A stretch of DNA of 64,000 nucleotides, from positions 30,212,743 through 30,276,742 of the forward strand of contig JAJKFL010000013.1 in assembly GCA_021186555.1 (NCBI GenBank). Direction: 5' to 3'. Position numbers and translations under genes: made by a program. A model generated the notes under the pieces. That model did not search any database. It was not told where the DNA came from and saw only the letters and a list, made by a program, of their open reading frames with translations. Position 1 is the first letter of the stretch. The number at the start of each line of letters is the position of its first letter. The DNA comes from Reticulitermes speratus (taxonomy: Eukaryota > Arthropoda > Insecta > Blattodea > Rhinotermitidae). Of this stretch, positions 32,395 through 43,355 are shown one piece after another.

Positions 32395-32660
32395 CTAGAA
32401 GGGGGCCTGAAGGGCCAGAGGGGGAGTAGAATTATAGCTCTACTCTTTCTTCAACCTCGGCGTTGATGGGGGTGGGTGGGTGGTCAACTCCACGCCCCGG
32501 CCGCTTTACCCCCGGGAAAAGAGACCCGGTACCCATCGTATAGAAGGCTGGGTGGGCCCCAGGAGCAGTCTTGGCGTGTGCGGAAAATCTCGCCCCACCG
32601 GGATCCGATTCCCGTATCTTCCAGGCCGTAGCGAGTCGCTACCCCGACGCACCCTAGTGT
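32395..32660 (-). mobile_element. SINE family B copy
   Basis: Carries the family body (CCCCCTCTGGCCCTTCAGGC, CGGCCGGGGCGTGGAGTTGA and GGGGCCCACCC-type words on the minus strand) and a head with B box GGGAATCGGATCCCGG. It directly abuts a second, truncated copy at 32661. Confidence 0.8.
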
Positions 32661-32790
32661 TATAGCTCTAGGCATGTACTGCCCCGGCATCAGAAGGGTG
32701 GCTGTTCAACGCCACTCCTCGGTACTTTACCCACGGGAAAGACCAGGTACCAATTTTATAGGAGGTTGGGTGGCAATTGATAGAAAGCAC
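32661..32790 (-). mobile_element. SINE family B, truncated second copy
   Basis: Repeats part of the family B body with more changes: TTATAGCTCTAGGCATGTAC, CACTCCTCGGTACTTTACCC, ACCAGGTACCAATTTTATAG and AGGTTGGGTGGCAATTG. It has no tRNA-like head. Confidence 0.65.
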
Positions 32791-34080
32791 TTTCACTTTT
32801 TTCGGGTTGAAAGGAATATGTATGATGACTGTCATTATTACGGTGATGACAGTCATCTTCGCAGAAACATTTACCAATAAACTACTCGAAAGTTACAAAG
32901 CTAGAGGCAGGAACAGCATTAAAGTTTTGTAAGAAGGAATTAAATTCTAAATTAAATCCTGCCAGCAGTTTTACTTACTTAGAAGTCCATTAATTTTTTT
33001 CTCGTGTTTAATAAACCGCTTCTTTAAGCTGCATTTTTTATTTTTCTGTTTTATGATAAAATGTGCCGTACCGCTGAGTGAGCCTGTGTCCTGCCCAACT
33101 CCTGCCGGCTCAACATGGCCAATAAATCACGCTAGCCGACTGTCCCGTTTCCCGCCGAGCGACACTGGAATGTACCGAGTAGCTAGCTTCATTCACAAGG
33201 GCAAGGATACAAACCGTGTCGAGTTGGCGAGAGCTGTACATTCATTTATTTACTAGCAGAATGTCAGTTAAAATGTCACCGGGAAATTGTTGCGGTTATA
33301 AAAATGAAAATTGAATTTCCAGTATAAAGTCTGTTAAGAAAACAATCTGTGTGGTTGTAATATCTTTTGCGTATAACAACAGAGATTGTTAACAAAATCT
33401 GGACTCAGCGACGTTCTGATTAAGGGTAATTAAAGGATGGAATATTTTTATTATTAACAGAAACAACAATTGTACAGCGCATCAAAATCTTCTTGTTACT
33501 AATTACTAATTATTTAATTTGCTAAAAAAAACATTTTGAAAAAAATTCTAAAACACTCCAATGAAATATTTTTTTACATAGAGAATGGCAATGTGTTATC
33601 AGCGCCTTTTATCTGTATCCTGAGTATTTAGATGTCTGTGACGTCACTCAGAGACTATGTTCTATCTTAACCATGGAGCCACGTATGTTGCTTAGCAAGC
33701 AATGTTATTACGTGGGCTGTCAGGTCGTGAGAATAAAGCATCGAAAAGTCATGAATTGGAAGGGATACGGAAGGAATCGTTGGTGGCGTCAGTTGAGAAA
33801 CTTTCCCGTTTTTTGCTGGAGGGACTGAGGATGATCACGCAAAATTTTGCGTAATTTTGCTGATCTCATGGCCGAGATTGAACCTGGGACCCCTGTAAAG
33901 TAAACAGGATTTATACATGCTAGACTGAAAACGTCGAGTCCAAAAATTGGTGCAGTTCATCGTGAAACATGCCTCCAGTCCTCTCGGCTGGGTACAGCCA
34001 CTAGAACGCTGGAGGTACCGAAGACTGCCACCGGTAAATTCCAAGACGTACTAAGAAGACTTTACTAATATGTTCTTTAG
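32791..34080. other. Unrecognised non-coding stretch
   Basis: No gene or window-wide repeat recognised. 33060-33250 is GC-richer. TGACGTCA occurs at about 33639-33646. A weak tRNA-like B box (GGTTCAATCTCGG on the minus strand, about 33870-33885) suggests an eroded SINE head. Confidence 0.4.
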
Positions 34081-35000
34081 TTAACCCTTAACAGCCAGTG
34101 GTCACTATACGTACCACCATGTTGAACATTCACAAATTCTACGTTCTGCCCACACAGTGTATTTATGCGTTTTGTGTGGATCTCAGAACAAACAGCGATT
34201 ATTTCACTGTACAACATTAACTGACCGGTTTGTATAACTGAGACGGAGTGTGTTTACTGCGCGGTACGGACTGTATTTATGTGTTTTGTGTGGATCTCAG
34301 AACAAACAGCGATTATTTCACTGTACAACATTAACTGACTGGTTTGTATAACTGAGACGGAGTGTGTTTACTGCGCGGTACGGACTGTATTTATGTGTTT
34401 TGTGTGGATCTCAGAACAAACAGCGATTATTTCACTGTACAACATTAACTGACTGGTTTGTATAACTGAGACGGAGTGTGTTTACTGCGCGGTACGGACT
34501 GTATTTATGTGTTTTGTGTGGATCTCAGAACAAACAGCGATTATTTCACTGTACAACATTAACTGACTGGTTTGTATAACTGAGACGGAGTGTGTTTACT
34601 GCGCGGTACGGACTGTATTTATGTGTTTTGTGTGGATCTCAGAACAAACAGCGATTATTTCACTGTACAACATTAACTGACTGGTTTGTATAACTGAGAC
34701 GGAGTGTGTTTACTGCGCGGTACGGACTGTATTTATGTGTTTTGTGTGGATCTCAGAACAAACAGCGATTATTTCACTGTACAGCATTAACTGACTGGTT
34801 TGTATAACTGAGACGGAGTGTGTTTACTGCGCGGTACGGACTGTATTTATGTGTTTTGTGTGGATCTCAGAACAAACAGCGATTATTTCACTGTACAACA
34901 TTAACTGACTGGTTTGTATAACTGAGACGGAGTGTGTTTACTGCGCGGTACGGATTGAATGTTAAATGTAACAGTTTACGCTTCGTCTTTAAAAGGTTAA
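34081..35000 (-). mobile_element. TTAA-flanked element containing a 114-bp satellite array
   Basis: An inverted copy of the 114-bp element with eight units. It is bounded by TTAA on both sides (34081-34084 and 34997-35000). Adjacent ends look like an inverted repeat: TTAACCCTTAACAGCC at the left, GTCTTTAAAAGGTTAA at the right (complement TTAACCTTTTAAAGAC). TTAA duplications and CCC-type ends are typical of piggyBac-like elements. There is no transposase, so it would be a nonautonomous (MITE-like) copy. This is the only locus here where both ends seem to be present. Confidence 0.6.
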
Positions 35001-35032
35001 AGCAGCGACATACAATCTTTCTAGAGCAAAGG

Positions 35033-35322
35033 GTAAAGAAGAGGTAAAATTTATCCTAGAACAGGCCTTGAAAACCGAGAGGGGTACTAGAGGTATAGCT
35101 CTACTCTTTCTTTAACCTCGGCGCTAGATGGTTTGGGTCGTTAAAGCCAAACCCCGGCCGCTTTACCCCCGGGAAACAGACATGGTACTCATTGTACAGG
35201 AGGCTGGGTGGGCCCCAGGGCCAGTCTGGACGGGGGCGAAAATTCTTGCCCCCACCTGAATTCGAACTCTGGAGCTTCTAGTCCGTACCGAGTCGCTATA
35301 ACGACTGCGCTATCCCGGCCCC
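35033..35322 (-). mobile_element. SINE family B copy
   Basis: Minus strand: the head includes GGCCGGGATAGCGCAGTCGT (A-box-like) and GAGTTCGAATTCAGG (B box). The body has CAGACTGGCCCTGGGGCCCA, then CCCGGGGGTAAAGCGGCC and CTACTCTTT-type words, ending at CTCGGTTTTCAAGGCCTG. The head-to-tail layout is complete. Confidence 0.82.
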
Positions 35323-35482
35323 CAGTGCAAAAATAACAGTAAGTGTTATACTTAACTGCCTTAATTATTGTGTAATTTGTTATACGTGGTAGTAGGTACA
35401 TACCTTGCAAATATGGCCGCGGGTCGCATAGGCCTAAAACATGGCAAACCGCGGATTGGAGTACCATGAGTTAAAGCACGTA

Positions 35483-35613
35483 CAGATCTTCGCTCTTCTG
35501 GAATGTTACGCGGAGTGATTGGTAGTTAGTTACAGAAGTTTCGGGACAAATCCTTGACAGGTTTCCCGAAACGTCGGTAACTACAAATCAAGTTTGCCTA
35601 ACATTACAGATCT
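35483..35613. mobile_element. Single diverged unit of the 130-bp palindromic element
   Basis: It is bounded by inverted AGATCT words (35483 and about 35608). The arms GGAATGTTACGCGG and CCTAACATTAC are inverted, and the inner words GAAGTTTCGGGAC and GTTTCCCGAAACGTCGG form the central hairpin. Compare the three tandem units at 9188. Confidence 0.65.
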
Positions 35614-35649
35614 CATTCAGACCGCGGCGAAAGCCTGAAATCAGCACAT

Positions 35650-36115
35650 TGTTCGGTTTTACTGTAATGCTGAAATGTAATTTTATTTACGCTCTTGAGT
35701 AAAGTATCGACTTATCTGCGCCGAGTTTCGTGAAAATCGTGTATGATCGACAGACCTAGTTGCATCCAAATCGAAAAATAGTTGTGAAAAGCGTAAGTAA
35801 GAATTAAGTTATGTATTTAAGCGCGGCATTTAGGCTCACATACAACAAACACAGTTTGTTGATATCTCGTGTATCGATTTTATTTTTACAAATCAGATAA
35901 GAAATTAAAAAAATGCGGCAAAAGTTGACTTACGCCCTTAACTAATATATGATTTTCACCACACCGACTTGCTCGAAACTCTAACTGTTGGCTGGCACTA
36001 CATGGAGATCTTCTGCACCAATTTTCATCAAAACCATTTAAGAAGTGTACAAAGTATAGATAGAAATCCATTTACGCACTTTGAAAGTATTATTAGACCG
36101 ATTGGAATCTAAATT
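35650..36115. repeat. Dispersed repeat family B (loosely tandem ~140-bp motif), copy 1
   Basis: ATTTTATTTACGCTCTTGAG, TTGACTTACGCCCTTAACTA and ATCCATTTACGCACTTTGAA recur at irregular intervals. Phrases such as CGAGTTTCGTGAAAATCG, ATTTTCATCAAAACC and TTAGACCGATTGG go with them. The same composite occurs at 45225-45690 and resumes at 46456. Class unknown. Confidence 0.55.
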
Positions 36116-36689
36116 TCGAGCAGAAGAAAGTGCCTCCAGTTGGGAAGTAACCATTGTACCTTACGTCTTCAGAGGCGGCATTAGTGTGTCTTACACTACT
36201 GTACTTCTTCCCTGATCTCTATACTTCACATCACAGAATAGAAATTCCGATATATTCCCCTATATTTATGGGTGGCTTGTCCGAATTTTGAACCCCGGAA
36301 AGGCGAAGTACATCCTATAAATCAGGATTTTCATTCGTCTTTTTTTTTGTTTAAAACAGAGAAACAGAAAGATTTTACTTTCTAATTACGCAGTGTTCTA
36401 TAGTCTATGAGTTATATTATCACGCATTGTTTTAAGGTGTGTTGAAGGCTATTTGTGAGAAGGGAATAATTTTCACAAATAATTAATTTTAAAGAAATTT
36501 GTAACCTGTTGTAAAATAAATTGTATTAATGGGCTGACATTTATTCGTGTTTAACCACAAATATACAAACTGTAACACGGTCTTACGGGCGCATTTAAAA
36601 TGTCTATCGCAACTTTTTTCTTCAGGCACAAAATACTCCGACTGTAACAGTCATCTTGTTACTTCAAACGTATCTACTGCGCAAACAAC
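36116..36689. other. Unrecognised non-coding stretch
   Basis: AT-rich. Nothing recognised. Confidence 0.35.
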
Positions 36690-36767
36690 CAGTGACAATT
36701 AATAATTACTACATTAAACAACTGACGCACTTAATAAAATAAATTCAGAAGTATAAAAATCATATAA

Positions 36768-36812
36768 ACTCCTACACGTTTCGGCACCGAGGTGCCATCC
36801 TCAGGGATTAAT
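36768..36812 (-). ncRNA. Hammerhead ribozyme-like motif
   Basis: Minus strand: core CUGAGGA (allowed, since the fifth core base is variable), extra U, stem II GGCACC-UC-GGUGCC, GAAACGUGUA, then GGAGU. Stem I pairs over three base pairs (UCC with GGA) plus an outer A-U. Confidence 0.55.
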
Positions 36813-36869
36813 CTAAAAAAGGCTAGCAGGCTTAACTAGGTATTTTGTCGCCTTGTACCCTTTTCAGAT

Positions 36870-36915
36870 TAACTCCCTGATGATGACACCTCGGTGCCGA
36901 AACATGTAGCAGTTT
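36870..36915 (+). ncRNA. Hammerhead ribozyme-like motif
   Basis: Plus strand: ACUCC, core CUGAUGA (36877-36883), extra U, stem II GACACC-UC-GGUGCC with one mismatch, GAAACAUGUA, then GCAG. Stem I has one mismatch against CUCC, where other copies have GGAG. Confidence 0.55.
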
Positions 36916-36985
36916 ATAGGAGTTTTATACTACTGAATGTACTTTATTAAGTGCATACATTTATTAATGTGTTAATTAAATAAAT

Positions 36986-37704
36986 ATGTACGACACGAAT
37001 AACATAGCGGTCCAGTGCCAAATTATTTTGCATTGCAATCCCAAGCTCACAAATAAGTATTAAAAAAAATTCATTGAATTAGCAAGCTTGAAATGTTGAT
37101 CCTCAACTGTTTTAAGATATGTTACCACATGTAGCGTATAAAGCACAGGCATCAATCTTCGTAGGTGTGACATTGGTGTTCCACACTTGTACTTCATCAA
37201 CATAGGGAATGCTTCCCAACCCCCGTAACTTACTACTACTCTCGGTGAAAGGGGAGAGGTGGTACTTCAATTGAATTTCCCCCGGTTATAATTATGTGAT
37301 CTCAAGTCCTCTGTTTTTTATATGGCGCCTTCCGAAGGATGCTTTTCCTGCGTACAGCTAACTGGTAAATTAATTTTGTACGGCACTGTACATTTTATAA
37401 GGGACCCAGTCCGTTAATAACCATAGGTTTATGTGGGTTGGATGGGTGGATGGGGCTTTGTCTATATCAGAAAGCAGTAAACCTTTATTCATGTAATTAA
37501 GTCAACAGTAAACCAGCAGAATATTGCGCTGTCTTTTGAAGCCGAGTTTGGTGCCTCAAATTAACTGGGATATTTGGTTCCTTATAATGAAAACAAAAAT
37601 GTTTTTAAAGGATGATTGGCCCGTCGCGTGGAAGAGCTGAGGAAAACCCTTGAAGACACGAAGAGTTGTTTGCGCGCTGGGAGGCCAGGGGATGTCATGA
37701 TGCG
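36986..37704. other. Unrecognised non-coding stretch
   Basis: No gene or repeat recognised. Confidence 0.35.
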
Positions 37705-37830
37705 ATGTCCGGTGCCCCGCTGGGAGACTTCAACGCAAGAACAGGCGACGAAATGTCATCATTAAAATACAGCGCGGCCAGTCTTCAAAGGGACAATAGC
37801 TGCTTTCTGCTCAACACTGAACAAGGTTAA
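37705..37830 (+). pseudogene. Possible LINE endonuclease (APE-type) fragment
   Basis: One frame reads APLGDFNARTGDEMSSLKYS and runs open to a stop at about 37830. GDFNARTG is the signature around the catalytic Asp/Asn of apurinic-type endonucleases in non-LTR retrotransposons. The flanking residues are not conserved enough to extend the call. It is probably a short, decayed piece. Confidence 0.5.
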
Positions 37831-38119
37831 GATAGGCTGGCCTTGTAGCATAGGTATGGCACAAAGAAAATTATTCGTGACACGGTCGCTAGGTCTATAG
37901 AAGTTTACAAAGTATTAGCTTGTATGAAACTGCGTCCAGTAAAGCGAGCGGTCAGGAAGAGATGTAAGATGTTAGATCTGTGGTCCCTTATTTAACAAAT
38001 GCAGGAACAAGAGGTGCGGAACCGCAAGGAAAGTGAAACAGCAAGCTATCGCGTTGGTTGAAATCTTGAATTAGGTTATTTTGTCAGAGCGTGTAACTGC
38101 CTAGATAAGCACGTAACTA
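37831..38119. other. Unrecognised non-coding stretch
   Basis: Just under 300 bases between two LINE fragments. Some sequence may belong to the same decayed element, but I see no motif. Confidence 0.3.
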
Positions 38120-38590
38120 TATACAGCAAAGTCCTTCTTGAAAAGCTATAATTTAACAGCCATTCAAGAAATTCTCCTCATTTTATGAAATCCGAAGTTT
38201 CATTACCGCGTTCACAAAAGTCCTCTACGCGTCACATTCATGAGCCAGATTAATCCAATCCACGCGTCACGTCCTAATTTCAGATATATTTTAATATTAT
38301 CGTCTCATTTAAGCCTAGGTCCTGCAAGTGGGTTTCTTCTTTCAGGTAACCCCCCCCCCCCCACAAGAAACGCTTCTATCCCATGCCTGCCACATGTCCT
38401 GCCCATCTCATTCTCCTTGATTTGATCACTAGAATATTTTGTGAGGAATGCAAATTATGAAGCTTGTCGTTGTGTAGCCTCCACTGTTACTCTGTTTCCT
38501 CCTTCTTATGTCTATATATCATCCTCAGGTTATGTTTTCCTTAATGTGACAGACCAAGTTTCACACCCACGTAAAACAACAGACAATATT
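38120..38590 (-). pseudogene. LINE C-terminal and 3' end, decayed
   Basis: The minus strand contains LRGCETWSVTLRKT near 38530-38575, then heavily broken sequence, and ends in the shared LINE 3' tail (GCTTTTCAAGAAGGACTTTG at about 38130-38150). A C homopolymer of about 14 lies inside (near 38350). It belongs to the same family as 14373, 29478, 55843 and 59244. Confidence 0.7.
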
Positions 38591-39465
38591 CTAGTTTGTA
38601 TAGTATAATCTTTATGTTCTTTGAAAAAATGGGTAAAGAATTTACTCATGAAACTAGTCGAAAACCTGTACCTTCGTGGGTAAAGAATTAAAGCATATTC
38701 AGCAGTAATCCCCACATGAATCATGAGGTTTTATGCTTCCCTTATGTAAACTAAGGCAGTATAGCTCAATTAGGAAACCAACTCGCTGCGCAATATCCGT
38801 GTCTTTGCCTCTATATCCGTGACGCCATTGTAAATATCCACCTCTATACGTCTAGCTGGTTGTAGGCGAGGTGCATATGGGGGGCCCAGCGGTGTAACCT
38901 GAGACGGCGCTGACGGGCCGGGCTGATGGTATCATGAGTCACAAGCAGCCCACACTGACTGCAGCCAGTGGCCAAGACATTCCGCGCTTGTAGCAGACCC
39001 GATGATCCATAACAACCAGCCACTAGAAATTATGCTTCTTTCTTTAAGACCAAATGAATATCACTTTCTTATTTACGCCTTGTTCTTCAAACAGCTGTTT
39101 TTCCTTCTGACACTCCGATACAAATGTTAGAACTGCAGTAAAATTTCTTTTGTCTGGAATTTTATTTAGCGGGACGTTCTTTCCAATGGCATGTTTTCAA
39201 TACTGATATTTGAATTTGATACTAATGATCTCATACAGAAGAATTTAATGACATGATCTTGCATATAAATATGTGTGTTGCAAATACTGTGTCATATTTT
39301 TTATTATTTGTCATGTTTTGCCAGTAACATAACTGTGCTTTTCCGTTTGATTTTTTTTACTATAACCCAATTGAAAATTTTTTCTGTAAATCATCTTTAT
39401 GTCTACAAATTCGCTGTATCTACACTCCCTGTTACCAAATCATCATTCATTCATTCTGTAGTCTG
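38591..39465. other. Unrecognised non-coding stretch
   Basis: AT-rich with a GC-rich patch at about 38870-38990 (GGCGCTGACGGGCCGGGCTG). No gene recognised. Confidence 0.35.
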
Positions 39466-40600
39466 TCTTACGACAGGTCCGTAGCCTCTTCCACAGCGAG
39501 TTCTCCACAGCTGCGATCTAGTGCTTCCTCTTTCAATTTACAGAAACATCTCTTTTCCTTAAGGTCATCAAGTAGCTGCTTACGTCTTCTCCCTCGTCTT
39601 CCCGTCATTTCTATCCTTCCTTCTACCTTTCCTTCAATCACATGTTTCAGAAGGCAGTTTCTACGCAAGATGTGACCAATCCAGTTAGCCTTTCTTCTTT
39701 TTATTGTATGTAGGATATTCCTCTCCTCCTTGACACTGTGTAATACTTCTTCATTTCTCACCGATCGGTCCAACTGATCTTCTCCATTCTTCTCCAGCAC
39801 CACATTTCAAAACTTTCCAGATACTTCTGATCTACTTTCCGAAGTGTTTAAGTTTCAGCACCATAAAAAAGCTATGCTCCAAATGTAGCACTTTATTAGT
39901 TTCTTCCTTAAATTAAATCAAATTTACTGGTGAAAAGAGTCTTCTTCTTGTTGAATGCTGCTTTTGCCATGACAATTCTGGATTTAATTTCACGTCCACA
40001 CCTTGCATCATTTGTTATCATGCTAACCAAATAATTGAAATATTCCACATTCTTAATCGCTTTTAATCCATCATAATTTTTATTGGGTATGGTTGCCTTG
40101 GCCGATCCCAGTGGCGGCACGGTCTAAGGCGTGGGTCTTACGACCGCTCGCTTACTGGGATTGGTGGATTGAATCCCGCCTGGGACATGGATATCTGTCT
40201 CTTGTGAGTGTTGTGTGTTGTCAGGTAGAGGTCTCTGCGACGAGCTGATCACTCGTCCAGAGGAGTCCTACCGAGTGTGGTGTGTCTGAGTGTGATCGTG
40301 AAGCCTCGATAATGAGGAGGTCTAGGCCCCCAAGGGGCTGTCGAACCATTGGGGAAAAGAAATGTTTGCCTTGAGATTTTCATTACATTAGTTTTTTCCA
40401 CATTCATTTCTATTCTACAGCATCTTCCAATTTCAGTTAGTCTATCAATCATGCCCTGTAGCAACTTTCCATCCTTACACCCTGTCATGCCAGATAAAAA
40501 TGAAGTTATTTTCATGGATATTTTATTCATACAAAGGCTGTTAATTAGCGCCAATTCATTAACATTGCTTTCGCCACAACATTTTCTCGGAATCACTCTT
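39466..40600 (-). pseudogene. LINE reverse-transcriptase C-terminal half, interrupted by a SINE
   Basis: Read on the minus strand: LLQGMIDRLTEIGRCCRIEM and NVEKTNVMKIS (end of the reverse-transcriptase core), then a 265-bp SINE. After it comes KAIKNVEYFNYLVSMITNDA, then REIKSRIVMAKAAFNKKKTL. Then frames shift through a region resembling AETWTLRK, followed by ERNILHTIKRRKANWIGHIL and RRGRRRKQLLDDLKEKR, ending at ATDLS and a stop. The catalytic YADD box would lie upstream and is not present. There are at least two frameshifts besides the insertion. It is a different LINE family from the one at 14373. Confidence 0.85.
40101..40365 (+). mobile_element. SINE family A, inserted inside a LINE
   Basis: A complete copy with head GCCGATCCCAGTGGCGGCAC, a damaged B box (GGATTGAATCCC) and the family body and end. 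TTGCCTTG flanks it on both sides (40093-40100 and 40366-40373), giving an 8-bp target-site duplication. It splits the LINE reading frame, so it inserted after that LINE copy. Confidence 0.9.
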
Positions 40601-41115
40601 ACTTAGTACGAAACATCATAATATCCACCGATACGAAATATAAGACTGTTCTTGATACTAGTTTGTTATAACATAATTTTCAGGAGTCTAGCTGACAGAC
40701 GAGAAGTCCCGTGCAACTTGCCTTCTGTTTGCAGCGATCTGAACCTAAAGTGGACCTCACATGAGTGTACCATCTTGCTTATTTAAGTATAGCCCTAATG
40801 CTTCGCAAATATTTGCGTCAAAGTTTGCTTCACAAATGCTCTCTGTTTTGTGTTGTTTTAGGATAAACTCACTTATCTACTGGTAGCAGAAATGAAAGGT
40901 TCAACACCGCTAAAAACAAAGCTCACAATTGGACATGATCCTTAGCCAATTCCATCTCAAAATTTCCTAAAGTTCTACTGTTTACGTATCAGACATGCCG
41001 TGTCCCTGAGACGACAGGATTGGCCTCAGCATTTAAGGCAAGAAGTGGACTTTTGTGTTCTCTGCCGCTGGCACAAGTGTAGGAAGGAATAAGCTGTGAT
41101 ATTACTTCAGGAAGT
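40601..41115. other. Unrecognised non-coding stretch
   Basis: Nothing recognised. It could include the 5' part of the LINE at 39466 in decayed form. Confidence 0.3.
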
Positions 41116-41401
41116 TGGGCCGGGTTAGCTCAGTCGGTATAGCGACTTGCTACCAGCTAGACGGTCGGGGGATCGAATCCCGGTGGGGGCGAAATTTTCA
41201 GCACTTATCCAGACCGGCCGTGGGGCCTATCCAGCCTCCTGTACAATGGGTACCGGGTCATTCCCGGGGGTAAAGCGGCCAGGGCGTGTTGTTGACTAGC
41301 CACCCACACACATCTAGCGCCGAGGTTAAAGAAAGAATCGAGCTAAACCTCTACTCCCCCTCTGGGCCTTCATGGTCTGTTCTAGGGAGAACTTTTATTA
41401 T
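41116..41401 (+). mobile_element. SINE family B, plus-strand copy with clear promoter
   Basis: The head GGGCCGGGTTAGCTCAGTCG + GTATAGCGACTTGC and B box GGGGATCGAATCCCGG are the best preserved in this family. The body (CAGACCGGCCGTGGGGCC, CCGGGTCATTCCCGGGGGTA, ATCTAGCGCCGAGGTTAAAG) ends in GGTCTGTTCTAGGGAGAAC. The flanks TTCAGGAAGT (41106-41115) and TTCGGGAAGT (41402-41411) are a likely target-site duplication with one difference. Confidence 0.88.
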
Positions 41402-41411
41402 TTCGGGAAGT

Positions 41412-42427
41412 GACCTTCCTACGAGAGTCCATGAATTGTGAAATATTATCGATAATCGAAAGAAAAAGGGGAAGCACCTGGAATGTCAGAACGGTGTTGA
41501 AAGCTGCCAGTCAATAAGCTGAGATTGCTCCATTAATTTCCAGCACAAGTTAGGTACGTTGGCGCAGGCGCAGTGTGTAAGTTGCTAATAACAGAGACGC
41601 CTCAAAGAGTGAATCACCGTCTATTGAGTCCCCTCCCTGCGGTTTCAGCAGGTGTCCGGCTGTTTCACGGCCTACGAAGATTCTGTTTATTTCAACTTCC
41701 TTTTTTTATGTCCCTTCTCTTTCTTCGCCATATATAGTCGAATGATAGATAATGTGCTTCAGTCAACAACAATAGCTGAGAGTGATATATAACAATGAAC
41801 TGGTTAGACGATTTCACAGTGACAATCGACAACCTTCAGCGAAAATTCGATATGGCATTTCGACTTTCAAAGTGAAGAAAACGTGGAAAATTTGAAACGC
41901 TTCATCTACATCTCCCCCCTCCCCATTTCTCTTTTGTGTTTTAAAGGCATGAAGTATCAAGAGATAATGCAGAGACAGGCAGCAGCGAAATGTAAAAAAT
42001 GTCACAATATTTCGTGGTGTAACTTCGAGAATTCTTTGGACGTGGATAGAAGATCCGCCTGTTGGTTTGTGTTTAAATTGAGGTTCTTACTTAGCTCATG
42101 CCACTGACTGATCAACTGTGTTGTCTGTCCCGGAAAGTACCTGCAGATTTAAGGCAAATTTGCAAAGAATATTTGCGAAAACAAAAAAATGCGCCTTTTG
42201 ATTCTGACAAGTCTGTCTGTCTGTCCGCACACAGAACTAGAGTTCTTCTGGTCAGTTTTTCATAAAAGTATACCATGGGCGAATTTTAGAGAAACTTTGG
42301 TTATGTCCAAATTTTGGTCAAAATTTAATAGCAGTAACGCATAAGGGACAAAATGGCCCACATGCTGCTCCCAGCATGCGCAGCGAAACACTGTAAATAT
42401 TTATTGTAATGCAAAAATCTTCAAAGC
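41412..42427. other. Unrecognised stretch
   Basis: No gene recognised. About 42205-42395 has phrasing similar to repeat family A (GTCTGTCTGTCTGTCCGCAC, AAATTTAATAGCAG, CAGCATGCGCAGCG), so a distant relative may be present. Confidence 0.35.
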
Positions 42428-42481
42428 AAATAAGTAATTTTATCACCAAAAAATTGCACTAATTCCTGAAGATAAAAAACA

Positions 42482-42526
42482 CTCCTACATGTTTCGGCTC
42501 TTATTTATAGCCATCTTCAGAATGTA
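42482..42526 (-). ncRNA. Hammerhead-like motif, weak stem I
   Basis: Minus strand: core CUGAAGA, extra U, stem II GGCU/AGCC with a nine-base loop, then GAAACAUGUAGGAG. Core bases are intact, but the stem I strand (ACAUU) does not pair well with GGAGU. Confidence 0.45.
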
Positions 42527-42793
42527 TCAATATTTAAAGACTTATACAGGATGTTATACTACTTTATCAATCGTAAATGGTAAAATATATAATCCCAGTA
42601 TTCTGTTAAGACATAAATATACAGTGTTATATTGAAATTATTTTCAAATTATTGTATTAAAGACAGTTATTGAAATCACGTGCATTCAAACATATTTAAA
42701 TAGCTAAATCTCTTCAAGTTTAATCGAGTGAATTAAAATTAAAACCAACTTGATGCACACTCACTATTAAAAAGCTTTAATAGTAGATTAATT

Positions 42794-42838
42794 AACCCGA
42801 CATGTTTCGGTCAGGTACCTGACCATCTTCAGGGTATA
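42794..42838 (-). ncRNA. Hammerhead-like motif with six-pair stem II
   Basis: Minus strand: ACC, core CUGAAGA, extra U, stem II GGUCAG-GUAC-CUGACC (six pairs), GAAACAUGUC, GGG. Core bases are all present and the cleavage site would be GUC. Stem I is short (two firm base pairs). No inverted partner arm is visible. Confidence 0.5.
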
Positions 42839-43310
42839 CTACATTAAATTGCTTAGTCCATATGTTAAACACACATAAGATATGAGCCTATAAGGTCTCG
42901 TCGTATATAAAGTTTTCACAAATCACTAAAAATCACTAAAACTTTTTTAAAATAGTCAACACTTGTAATCCCACAATAGTTCCACCTTTTATAAAACTTA
43001 TAGCACTGTTGTTGTATAATACTTAAGCATATTCACTTATGCGTCCTGTTTTAATCTAGTAGTTTACCTATATATTGACACTCTGTGTGTGTGAACGACG
43101 AACAATCACGCTGTATGTAGATTCTACTATTTCAACATCTTTGGAAGCAGAAAATTTTAATAACACTCTTGTATTATATTAATTTTAAAATAAATTTTAT
43201 ACAAAAATATATATTGATATTTTAATAACAAACTGGCATTTTATATTTTAACATTTACTATTAACAAAGCTGTATAATAAGTCTATATATATGTCATTAA
43301 GTATAGATAC

Positions 43311-43355
43311 TCCATGATGATGGCTACAGACTACCCAAAACATGTAATAGTGTTT
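43311..43355 (+). ncRNA. Hammerhead-like motif, degenerate arm
   Basis: Plus strand: CATGATGATGGCTACAGA then CTACCCAAAACATGTAATAG. The first core base (C to A) and the GAAA box (now AAAA) are changed, so it is a decayed partner of the motif at 42482. Confidence 0.4.

Larger units (their letters stand above)
36690..36985. mobile_element. Foldback element with two hammerhead motifs
   Basis: A short relative of the element at 17938. The arms AAACTCCTACACGTTTCGGC + ACCGAGGTGCC and GGCACC-type complements face each other. They are bounded by TTAATAAAATAAATTCAGAA on the left and CTGAATGTACTTTATTAAG on the right. The centre is about 60 bases, including GGCTTAACTAGGTATTTTGT. Confidence 0.75.
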
